A stretch of 64,000 nt of DNA from Chloroflexi bacterium bin20 (GTDB lineage Bacteria; Chloroflexota; Anaerolineae; Aggregatilineales; Phototrophicaceae). Positions 8,722-16,647 of the stretch are shown here, piece by piece; within the stretch, counting starts at the first letter, position 1; every line of letters begins with the position of its first letter. A program made the position numbers and the translations under genes. Location of the stretch: the NCBI GenBank assembly GCA_002238485.1, contig MPMG01000001.1:496001-560000 (forward strand). The letters run 5' to 3'. A model generated the notes under the pieces. The model was given only the letters and a program-made list of their open reading frames with translations. It did not search any database and had not been told where the DNA came from.

Positions 8722-9942
8722 TCAAGGCAGGGCTTTGGCTATACGCACGCCGCGCAGCATCGACAGCGCCGCCAACAATCCCAACAGACCCGCCATTGTG
8801 CCGATGATGACGAAGTTGCCGCCGCTGACTTTGTAGATCGTTGCGCCCAGCGCAGCGCCGACAACCCTGCCCAGCGAGTGCGCACCCTGGTTGGCCGACA
8901 TCATTACCGCGCGCGCATCGGGCAGGACTTCGGTGAACAAGGGCAGCGCCGACACGATAGATGTCTCGATGCTGACGAACAGAACAAAAATGCCCAGCAT
9001 GGCCAGGGGCAAGCTGAACGACAAGCCAGGGATAATGAAAAAGCAGACTGCGGCGATCAACATGCCGGTCGTAGCGGTGCGTTTCGTGCCCAGCCGGTCG
9101 GCCAGCGCGATGACGATGAACTCGCCCAGGATCTCGGCGATGGCGATGAGGATGGTCAACGTGCCCAGCGCTGTCAGCAACAAGTCGAATGAGTCTTCCA
9201 TCCACAAGCCATAATTGATGAAGAATGTCTCGTGCGCGATGGTCATGCAAATCGAATACAGCAGCGCAAATAGGGCCGGCGGGTGACTGCTGACACGGCG
9301 CATGGCGGTCAATGGATTGATGACAGTGATGCGATCGTGGCGCTGTTGCGGATCCTGATCGGCTTCGACCATCAGCCACACAGCCAACGTGCCCAAACCC
9401 AACAGGCCAGCGACGAACAGGAATACGGCTTGCAGGCTGCTGGCTTCCAGCAAGTAACCGGTGACAGGCGCGGCAATGACCAGCGAAAGCGCCCAGCTTA
9501 ATTCGGCGAATCCCATCACGCGCGCGCGGCGGCTGAATGGAATGACATCGCCAAGATAGGCTTGGAAGGTCGGGTCGTAGATGATCTTGCCCACGCCCAA
9601 GGAAAACATCACCAGTACGAACAGTCCCCATTCGGCAAAGAACGCGCCCAGCAGACTCATGACAGTCATCATCAGCAGCGAGCCAACCATGACTGTTTTG
9701 CGCCCGAAATGCTCGGAGATCGTGCCAAGCAAGGGGCTGAACAAGCCTGCGCCGTTGGTCAAGGCGATGACATTCTGTACGCTGACGGCGGAAACGCTGA
9801 ATGCGCCGCCAATCGCCGATACAAAAGGATAGGCGAATCGTTTGCTGACATTGATGACCAGACGCGCAAAAACGATGGCGAGGATCGAGCGGATGACGCC
9901 GCTGTCAAATTGACGTTCTGCTAGCGCTGGTTTACGAGACAT
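8722..9942 (-). CDS. Major facilitator superfamily transporter
   Basis: This 406-residue protein has about 12 hydrophobic segments and an MFS-type loop after the second helix (GTISEHFGRKTVMVGS). The two six-helix halves are separated by a central polar loop around residues 195-215 (EADQDPQQRHDR). The substrate cannot be told from the sequence; drug or metabolite efflux is plausible. Its ATG overlaps the 3' end of the upstream metalloenzyme gene by 11 nt, so the two are probably co-transcribed. Confidence 0.85.
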   Translation of the reverse strand: MSRKPALAERQFDSGVIRSILAIVFARLVINVSKRFAYPFVSAIGGAFSVSAVSVQNVIALTNGAGLFSPLLGTISEHFGRKTVMVGSLLMMTVMSLLGAFFAEWGLFVLVMFSLGVGKIIYDPTFQAYLGDVIPFSRRARVMGFAELSWALSLVIAAPVTGYLLEASSLQAVFLFVAGLLGLGTLAVWLMVEADQDPQQRHDRITVINPLTAMRRVSSHPPALFALLYSICMTIAHETFFINYGLWMEDSFDLLLTALGTLTILIAIAEILGEFIVIALADRLGTKRTATTGMLIAAVCFFIIPGLSFSLPLAMLGIFVLFVSIETSIVSALPLFTEVLPDARAVMMSANQGAHSLGRVVGAALGATIYKVSGGNFVIIGTMAGLLGLLAALSMLRGVRIAKALP

Positions 9943-10849
9943 GCTGCAGCGTCCTGTCGCAGGCGGGCGCGAAGTCGGTCAATCCTCGGTAGCCACGGGC
10001 GAAGTCGGCTGCGCGCGAACCGACAATGACGGTTGGCACGGCATTCAACGTGTGCCGGCGCGTGCTCAAATCTTCCATATTGCCGTGATCGCTTGTGATA
10101 ACGATCAAGCCGGCGTCGTCATCCCATTCCTCGAGCAAGCCGCCCAGCACAGCATCAAAACGCTCCAGCAATTCCACACCCAGCGGCAGCGTGCCGCGAT
10201 GCCCGATGCGGTCAGTCATCCAGTGAGAGTGGAAAGCGAAGTCGTAGCTGCTAGACAGCTTTGCCAGCAATCGTCCGGCCTCTTCGGGGCTATAGTCGGG
10301 CAGGTCGCCCATATTGAGGTGACGCCGCCAGCCCTCGGTCGTCCATTCCGCCGTCATTGCGCGCCGATGCCTGATATCGTCGATGCCAAATTGCGCGCCA
10401 TTCGCTACGAAATCCGCCAGTTGAATGCTGGAACGCAGCGTCTTGCCGCGCTGCCAGTCTCTCTGCAAGCGAGAAGGATAGGCAGTCAAGAGCCTTGCCG
10501 ATCTGCCGCCACCCCGCAGCTGCAGGAAAAGGCTGTGCTCGCTGATGATGGAACGAGTCCTGGCGTCCGGTTTCGGTCCATAGTGTCGTCCCAGCATTTT
10601 CGGCACATTCAAGCCTGTCAGCAGCGCCGCTTGCCCGGTGCCGCTTTGGGGTCGCCCAGCCACGCCCATCCGCGCATCGGTGGGGATGAAGATGGCGCGT
10701 TCGCTCTGCTGGATGCCGGTCTGCGCCAGCCAGCGCAGTCCATTGCTCAAGCTGTGCATAGTTGGCGTTTTGGCGACAGCGAAGGGGTTGTGCAGCAGAT
10801 CGTCCGCGCCCAAACCAATGCCATCCAGAAAAAGTGTCAAAATGCGCAT
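9932..10849 (-). CDS. Alkaline-phosphatase-superfamily metalloenzyme
   Basis: This 305-residue protein begins with the metal-binding LFLDGIGLG (Asp about 9). It has SGTGQAALLTG around residue 80, where the superfamily has its Thr/Ser nucleophile, and TSDHGNMED near residue 255, the Asp-His pair that binds the second metal. This layout is that of the phosphoglycerate mutase/phosphopentomutase clade. At 305 residues it is shorter than independent phosphoglycerate mutase (about 510), so the cap domain is reduced. Its substrate is unknown. It lies 6 nt downstream of the MBL-fold hydrolase gene. Confidence 0.8.
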   Translation of the reverse strand: MRILTLFLDGIGLGADDLLHNPFAVAKTPTMHSLSNGLRWLAQTGIQQSERAIFIPTDARMGVAGRPQSGTGQAALLTGLNVPKMLGRHYGPKPDARTRSIISEHSLFLQLRGGGRSARLLTAYPSRLQRDWQRGKTLRSSIQLADFVANGAQFGIDDIRHRRAMTAEWTTEGWRRHLNMGDLPDYSPEEAGRLLAKLSSSYDFAFHSHWMTDRIGHRGTLPLGVELLERFDAVLGGLLEEWDDDAGLIVITSDHGNMEDLSTRRHTLNAVPTVIVGSRAADFARGYRGLTDFAPACDRTLQHVS

Positions 10850-10855
10850 CGGTGG

Positions 10856-11500
10856 CTAGCGGTGGGCGAGCAGGAATGGGTTGGTCCTGCGCTCATGCCC
10901 GATGGTCGTTTCACCCATGTGCCCGGGCAGCACAGTCACGGCATCGTCCAATGGCATCAGCCTATCCAGGATCGAGCGCATCAACAGCGCGTGATCGCCG
11001 CCGGGCAAGTCGGTGCGGCCTATGCTGCCAGCAAAGAGCGTATCGCCGCTGAAGAGTATCCCTTCTTTTTCCATGAGCAAGCTGATATGACCGGGCGCGT
11101 GTCCGGGCGTATACAGGCACTTCAATTCAATGCTGTCCAAAATGATCGTTTCTTCATCTTCCAATCTCTTGTCGGATTCTGGCGGCGCGGGCAGCTTGCC
11201 CAAGCCAAAGTAAAGCCCTTGCAGGGGCACTTCTTGCAGCAGGGGAGCTGCCTCTTTGTGTGCGACAAATGGAATTTGCCATTGTTCCTTGAGCGCGGCG
11301 GCCGCCAGCACATGATCGAGGTGGGCGTGCGTGGCTACCATCATCTTTATGCTCCAGCCTTCTTCGGCAGCGGCAGCCAAAATGAGATCGGGGCTGTCGA
11401 CTGGATCGATAAGCAGGGCGTTCTTTGTCGCGGTATCCGCCACCAGATAGGCGTTGGTGGCAAATGCGCCCAGCGTCAGCGACTTGATAGCGATTGACAT
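10856..11500 (-). CDS. MBL-fold metallo-hydrolase (glyoxalase II type)
   Basis: The 214-residue protein has the metal-binding motif THAHLDH at about 58-64, a distal His in PGHAPGH, Asp in FSGDTLF and a final PGHMGET His. This is the single-domain YcbL/glyoxalase-II-like architecture with no C-terminal substrate domain. It probably hydrolyses a thioester or related bond in the cytoplasm; the substrate is not evident. AAAGGA precedes the ATG by 7-8 nt. It lies between murJ and the metalloenzyme gene in one transcriptional run. Confidence 0.88.
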   Translation of the reverse strand: MSIAIKSLTLGAFATNAYLVADTATKNALLIDPVDSPDLILAAAAEEGWSIKMMVATHAHLDHVLAAAALKEQWQIPFVAHKEAAPLLQEVPLQGLYFGLGKLPAPPESDKRLEDEETIILDSIELKCLYTPGHAPGHISLLMEKEGILFSGDTLFAGSIGRTDLPGGDHALLMRSILDRLMPLDDAVTVLPGHMGETTIGHERRTNPFLLAHR

Positions 11501-11512
11501 GCGTTTCCTTTC

Positions 11513-13168
11513 TTATAGCGAGCTCCGCAGCATGGCGCGCAGTTCCGCTACCTCCTGCATCTTCAGCGCGACAGCTGCCAGCGCGAAAGCCACCAGCCCC
11601 AGCAAGCCTTCGCAAGCCAACCGCGCGAGGGTCATGGTCAAGCTGCGCTCGGGCAGGGCAGTCGTCCATAGCGTATCTGCGGCTATGATGACAGCCGCCA
11701 TAATCAGCGAAGCGACCAACGTTTTCATCAACGTGCGCGTCAATTCATTTTCCTGCGCGCCCTGCCAGCGCCGCCGCAATATGACCAGCAGCGACAGCAC
11801 CTCAAACATGACGCCCAGCGAATTTGCCAGCGCCAGCCCGCTCACATTGCCGATCTCGGGTCGCAAGCCCAACCAGGGCAGCGAGCGCGCCACAGCATTG
11901 CCAAAGCTGGCTGCATCAACAAGCTCCACTTCACTCAAGACCAGGGCGCCTGCAAAGTTGATCAGCGCGCCACCAGCGGCAGCGAAGAGCGGCGTCAACG
12001 TGTCTTTATCGGCATAAAAGCTGCGCGCGATCACTTCCAGAACAGCATGCACGATCAAGCCCAACGTGAACATGCTCAACGTGCTGTAGACCAGCGCCGA
12101 AGCAGATGAGTCAAATGCGCCGCGCTCCAGCAGGCTGATCAGCGGTCTGCCCAGCACAATCAAGGCGACAGCGGACGGTATGCTGCAGGCCAGGATGAAT
12201 CGCAAGGCCCCAGACATTGCGCCGCGCTTGCCCGCCAGGTCGTCTATCTCGCTCAGCGCAGCCAAGGTCGGAAAGATGACGATGCCCATGGCTGTGCCGA
12301 TCAGTGTCTGCGGGATCTGCATCAAGCGCCAGCCCCAATCCAGCGCGCTGACGGAGCCACTGCCCAGTCGCGAGGCGATATTATTCATCACCAGGAAATT
12401 GAGACTGAACACGCCCAGCCCGCCGATGCGCGGCAGCATCAGCCAGATTACCCGCCACAACTGCCGATTGCCGAAGCCCAGCTCGAGCCGCCAGCGCATG
12501 TTGTAGCGTGCCAAACCCGGCAGCTGGACGCCAAAATGCAATGCCGCGCCGATGACTGCGCCCCAGGCAATGCCATGCACGCCGAAACCCGGCAGCAGGA
12601 AGAGCACGCCGAAGAGAATGCCCAGATCGAACATGATGGGCGCCAAGGCCGGCAGCAGAAAATGCTGATGCGAATTGAGGATGCCGCTAAATGTGCCGCT
12701 GACGGAAAAAACGATCGTGCTCAGCAGCAAGATGCGCATCATGTCGATGGTGTTTTGCGTGGTCGGCGCATCAAAGCCCGGCGCGACCAGGTTGCGCACC
12801 AGCCAGGGCGCTAGCAAAAATACGGCCGCGCTGATCAGCAGCGCCAACATGAAGATGGTGTTGATCAGGTTGCTGGACAAACGCCAGGCCGCTTCGCGCT
12901 GTCCCTTGGCGAGCATGCCGCTGAAAACGGGAATGAAGGCATGAGTCAGCGCGCCGCCAGAGATCAGGATGACGATCAATTCGGGGATGCGGTTGGCGGC
13001 GACATAGGCGTCCAGTTCGCTGCCCACCCCAAATGCCTGGGCGATGATTAGCGTCTGCACCAGGCTGATGAGCTTGGCTGCGGCGAAAGCCAACATGACT
13101 GTCACGGTCGAACGGGCGATGCGCCGATTTCGCCCCAGGGTTTTCGAGCTGTCCGCTATGCTGGTCAC
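11513..13168 (-). CDS. murJ: Lipid II flippase MurJ
   Basis: This 551-residue polytopic membrane protein has about 14 hydrophobic helices and the MviN/MurJ pattern: an early GVGSELDAYVAANRIPELI segment, PVF near residue 80, and paired internal repeats. It translocates the peptidoglycan precursor lipid II. The start is GTG at 13168, overlapping the upstream peptidase-TPR stop by 4 nt (GTGA). Confidence 0.93.
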   Translation of the reverse strand: MTSIADSSKTLGRNRRIARSTVTVMLAFAAAKLISLVQTLIIAQAFGVGSELDAYVAANRIPELIVILISGGALTHAFIPVFSGMLAKGQREAAWRLSSNLINTIFMLALLISAAVFLLAPWLVRNLVAPGFDAPTTQNTIDMMRILLLSTIVFSVSGTFSGILNSHQHFLLPALAPIMFDLGILFGVLFLLPGFGVHGIAWGAVIGAALHFGVQLPGLARYNMRWRLELGFGNRQLWRVIWLMLPRIGGLGVFSLNFLVMNNIASRLGSGSVSALDWGWRLMQIPQTLIGTAMGIVIFPTLAALSEIDDLAGKRGAMSGALRFILACSIPSAVALIVLGRPLISLLERGAFDSSASALVYSTLSMFTLGLIVHAVLEVIARSFYADKDTLTPLFAAAGGALINFAGALVLSEVELVDAASFGNAVARSLPWLGLRPEIGNVSGLALANSLGVMFEVLSLLVILRRRWQGAQENELTRTLMKTLVASLIMAAVIIAADTLWTTALPERSLTMTLARLACEGLLGLVAFALAAVALKMQEVAELRAMLRSSL

Positions 13169-14622
13169 TGGCTTAGGCTGTCCAGCGCTTGCCGCGCCGC
13201 TTCGTAATTGCGGTTGTAGCCCAAAGCGCGCCGATATGCCGAAGCTGCCCGCTGGGTCTGGCCCTGCGCTTCATAGACGCGACCGCGCCAATAATAGGTT
13301 TCTTCCAGCTCGGGGGCTGTATTTTGGTTGTGAGCGGACAGGGTCAATACATCTTGATAGCGACCGACGGCGAAGTAAGCTGCAAATGCGCCATGCTGAT
13401 ACCACATCATGCGCCAGGGAAGCCTGCCGGTGCTTGTCGCCTGGTCGAAGGCCGCCGCTGCTTCCTGATGCCGCCCCAGCGCCACCAGCGAACTGCCCAT
13501 ATTGAACCAGGCGAAGACATCTTGTGGATTGCTCCGCGCCTCGCTTTGCGCAGTCTCGAAAGCGATTTTCGCTGCGTCTGTCTCGTTCCAGTGCTCCGCC
13601 AACATGTTGCGCAGCAATGACTCGCGCTCGGGATGATAAACGACGATGAAGGTGCGGTTGAAGGCGCGCCAATCGTTGTCGACGCGGGCATAGCTTTCGG
13701 TTATGCCATTGGCATCGGGACCAACGCCCAAAAAGCTGTCATAAAAATAGAAAAGCTGGACGGCATCGTCATAGCCGACGACCACTCGATAATGACCGAT
13801 CCAGTCGTAGCCCTCGAACATTGCGGCGGTTTCGATCACGGTCGGGAAGCCATTCGCCACGAGCCGCTTCAGCAAATCTAGCGAACCGCCGACGCGCACG
13901 ATCGCTTCGACAAAACTCTCCTGGCGCACAAAATTCGCCAGCTCATGCGGGCTGACATTCTTGTCTTCACGATTCGGCTTCAGTATGTCGCCGGCATAGG
14001 CTTGGGGCTGTCGCCAGCCATGAAAACTGAGCGCCATGGTGATGGTCGCGGGACCACAATTGTTCCAGGTCTGCTGCTGGTGCAAGACGCCGTCTATGCG
14101 CGCGCTGGCAGGCAAAAAATCAACTGGCGGTGCAAGGGACGGCAGCAAGGTGGGTTGCGGAATGGTCGCTGTGGGCGGACTTATGAAGGTGGCGGAGGGC
14201 GCAGCAGTGGCGGGAATCGGACTTGGAGAAGCCGTCGCTGCTATGGCAATCGGGGCTGCTGTCACGGTTGGCGAAGGCAAGTCCAGCGGCAGATCCAACA
14301 GCGACAGCGCCTCGCTCTCAGCGGCGGGTGCGGCGATTGTCGGGAAAACGCCACCGGCTGGAGTCGGTCTGCGCAAGACCCTCATAAACGGCAATTGGTC
14401 GATGACGCGCTGCTGCTGCGCCGGCTTCAATATTTCGCGAAAGCCATACACGGCGAAGGCAGCCCCCAACACAAAGGCGAGGAAAGCCAGGATGATGCCC
14501 CAAAACAGCCAGCGAGGCGGCGCGCGCAACCCCTCGTCACGGCGCAAGATGCTTCGGGGGCTGGGCTGGGTATCATGCAGGCTGCGCACAGTTGCTGGCT
14601 CGCTGCTTTGCCATACCGTCAA
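13165..14622 (-). CDS. Membrane-anchored C39-like peptidase with TPR domain
   Basis: The 485-residue protein has one TM helix at about 38-60, a long Pro/Thr/Ala-rich linker to about 170, then a papain-fold C39-type domain. Cys189 in NNCGPAT is the likely nucleophile and the His in GHYRVVVGY the partner, with FYDSF after it. From about 345 a TPR-like region follows (two to four repeats). The domain probably acts outside the membrane as a peptidase or binding module; no bacteriocin cluster is present. The longest frame starts with TTG at 14622 without a clear ribosome site; GTG at 14589 is an alternative. It is translationally coupled to murJ, which suggests an envelope role. Confidence 0.82.
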   Translation of the reverse strand: MTVWQSSEPATVRSLHDTQPSPRSILRRDEGLRAPPRWLFWGIILAFLAFVLGAAFAVYGFREILKPAQQQRVIDQLPFMRVLRRPTPAGGVFPTIAAPAAESEALSLLDLPLDLPSPTVTAAPIAIAATASPSPIPATAAPSATFISPPTATIPQPTLLPSLAPPVDFLPASARIDGVLHQQQTWNNCGPATITMALSFHGWRQPQAYAGDILKPNREDKNVSPHELANFVRQESFVEAIVRVGGSLDLLKRLVANGFPTVIETAAMFEGYDWIGHYRVVVGYDDAVQLFYFYDSFLGVGPDANGITESYARVDNDWRAFNRTFIVVYHPERESLLRNMLAEHWNETDAAKIAFETAQSEARSNPQDVFAWFNMGSSLVALGRHQEAAAAFDQATSTGRLPWRMMWYQHGAFAAYFAVGRYQDVLTLSAHNQNTAPELEETYYWRGRVYEAQGQTQRAASAYRRALGYNRNYEAARQALDSLSQ

Positions 14623-14659
14623 TATAGCATAGTAGCGGCGATAATCCAGCGGCGGCGAG

Positions 14660-15079
14660 CTAGAGGCGGCTGCGCGCGTCCAAGAATGATTGCAGAATAA
14701 CGCAGGCTGCCAGGTCGTCGATCGGCTCGTGAGCGCCCCGCCTCAGCATCCGCGCCATATTCCGCGCTTCTTCGCTGGTCAGGTATTCGCTGATCTCGTG
14801 CACAGGCAGATCAGTCGCATTCCGCAAATCTGTGATCCAGTCGCGCACGGTGTCCGCCTGCGTGGCGATGCCGGCTGGGGCATTGGGATTGACTGGCACG
14901 CCGACCACAAGAGCCACAGCCCTCTCCCGCATGGCGATCTCGATGATGGCGGCAAAGTCTTGGCTGGCTCCGCGGCTTTGCAATATAGCCAGTTCACGCG
15001 CGCTGATTCCCAAGGCGTCGCTAATCGCCAGACCGATGCGCTTTTCTCCGAAGTCGACTCCCAGCAGGCGTCCGCTCAT
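14660..15079 (-). CDS. ruvX: RuvX/YqgF family pre-16S rRNA nuclease or resolvase
   Basis: This 139-residue RNase-H-fold protein begins with LLGVDFGEKRIGLAISD, the family hallmark with the first catalytic Asp. VVGVPVNPNA lies mid-protein and a late acidic pair near DDLAA marks the end of the fold. YqgF/RuvX is essential for 16S rRNA 5' maturation in E. coli, and a resolvase role is proposed elsewhere. Its ATG overlaps the upstream stop by 4 nt (ATGA). Confidence 0.93.
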   Translation of the reverse strand: MSGRLLGVDFGEKRIGLAISDALGISARELAILQSRGASQDFAAIIEIAMRERAVALVVGVPVNPNAPAGIATQADTVRDWITDLRNATDLPVHEISEYLTSEEARNMARMLRRGAHEPIDDLAACVILQSFLDARSRL

Positions 15080-16626
15080 GGGGCTTCCTGGACTTCGATA
15101 TGAATGCGTATGGGCAAGAGCGGCATATGCCCGAAACCACGCGGGTGCAAGCTGAGGCGGGGCGGGGGCTGCTGCACAAAACCCTTGTTGTCGCGCAAGA
15201 TGCTTTGCGCTTCGTCAAGGTCTGCCCCAGCAAGCTGCTCACGCAGGGAATCGGCGTCCAGAGATGCCAGCGCAATGCCTCTGCCACGTGCTGTGAAGCG
15301 AATCTGCTCTTTGGCGCGCGACAGATTGAATGCGCCGCGCTCGTAGACCAGCGAATCGGTCTTGAGAGTCATGTCGGGGGGCACAGACGCCTCCAACTCT
15401 GCCAGCACAATTTGCTGCGCCAGTTTCTCGTCCACAGCCAGGGCCGTGACCACAGCGCGCATGGTCAGCGACAATTGGCTGGATATCGCGCCGACGACAG
15501 CGGAATAGTCCAGCCAGTCTTTGTTTTCTTCGGCGATTTGCAAAGACTCGATGATGATGACCTGGCTCTCCGACAAACCGGCGCGCATGCGGTCGTAAGC
15601 CAGCGATTGCAATTGAAGCCGCGCGATATCCAGCAGGCGCGTTTTGTCGGCAGCTGCAACGACCTTGACGCTGCGATCGCTCCCGCCGGCCGCAGGCGCA
15701 GGATTGCTGATTGTCACGCTTTGGTCCAGGGGACCGAAGACCCTATTGATCATGCCCGCATCGACATTGCCGATGCTGCCGCGATAGCCTTCAGCAGCCA
15801 CTATCGCTGCATCGATGCTGCTGCCGATGCCACCGGGCACGACTACACTGGCGATTGTCTCAAACAGAATGGGTTCAGCCGTGCTGGCGCCTATGGTCGA
15901 TCCAGCTGGGATGTCAACGGGCTGGTCGGTGAGGTTGGAGAATGTCACCGCGCCTGCTGCAGGGACTCCGTCAAGCCATTGCGTCCCGCTGCTGGGGATG
16001 CTCGCGCTGGTTTCGATTGTTTCGCGCAGCGGGATTGCCGGGATCAGCGCGCGTTGCAGATCGACAGCTTCGGCTTTGCGGTCGGCAGTGATTTCGACCT
16101 CGATCCCCACTCGCTCGCTGCGCAGCCGAACGCGAAGCACCGCGCCGGGCGCAATGACATACACCAGCGCGCCGACGACCGCGCACAAGAGCAGGATGAT
16201 AGCGGCGCGCAAAAACAAGATTCGCCATTTGTTTCTTTCGCGGGGTCTTGCCAACCTGTTGGCGATCCATGCCAGGTCGCTGGGCTGCAATTCGGCGCGC
16301 GGACGATGATAACGGGGCAGGAAGACCTTGTTGCGGCTGCGTTTCCAGCGCTGGTTTTGGCTGGCTTCGATGCTCTCAAAACAGCTGAGGTTCAACTCGG
16401 CGGCATGCGCTTGCAGACCGGGGTCCTGCGAGACGATTGCCAGTTGGATGACATTTCGGTCGGCTTCTCGCTGGATCAGCACCAGGTCGAGCCGCCGTTT
16501 GAGGTTGTCGCAGTCGGGCGTCCAAACTAGCACGACGCGCTGTCCACGTAGTTGCGACAATCTGGCGCGTAGGCTGGTGATCGTATCGTTTGGCGCGAGA
16601 TGCAACTGCTCAATTGTGGAGGACAT
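15076..16626 (-). CDS. Membrane protein with baseplate J/gp47-like region
   Basis: This 516-residue protein has an N-terminal Rossmann-like region (about 1-90), a basic stretch, and a TM helix at about 134-158. A large beta-rich C-terminal half follows, with a baseplate-J-like block near 215-275 (GAVTFSNLTDQPVDIPAGS). No other phage gene is near, so this is not a prophage remnant. Chloroflexota genomes carry such proteins among housekeeping genes and annotation pipelines often name them baseplate J. The function is unknown. It lies between alaS (22 nt away) and ruvX (4-nt overlap), probably in one operon. Confidence 0.72.
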   Translation of the reverse strand: MSSTIEQLHLAPNDTITSLRARLSQLRGQRVVLVWTPDCDNLKRRLDLVLIQREADRNVIQLAIVSQDPGLQAHAAELNLSCFESIEASQNQRWKRSRNKVFLPRYHRPRAELQPSDLAWIANRLARPRERNKWRILFLRAAIILLLCAVVGALVYVIAPGAVLRVRLRSERVGIEVEITADRKAEAVDLQRALIPAIPLRETIETSASIPSSGTQWLDGVPAAGAVTFSNLTDQPVDIPAGSTIGASTAEPILFETIASVVVPGGIGSSIDAAIVAAEGYRGSIGNVDAGMINRVFGPLDQSVTISNPAPAAGGSDRSVKVVAAADKTRLLDIARLQLQSLAYDRMRAGLSESQVIIIESLQIAEENKDWLDYSAVVGAISSQLSLTMRAVVTALAVDEKLAQQIVLAELEASVPPDMTLKTDSLVYERGAFNLSRAKEQIRFTARGRGIALASLDADSLREQLAGADLDEAQSILRDNKGFVQQPPPRLSLHPRGFGHMPLLPIRIHIEVQEAP

Positions 16627-16647
16627 TACGCAGGCCTGCGCAAATAC

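Noticed and set aside
9941..11497. 518-codon plus-strand open frame
   Set aside because: Antisense to the metalloenzyme and MBL-fold genes, both with clear catalytic motifs.
15076..16626. Prophage remnant
   Set aside because: Only one baseplate-J-like region is present, with a TM helix and tight housekeeping neighbours; there are no tail, capsid or integrase genes.
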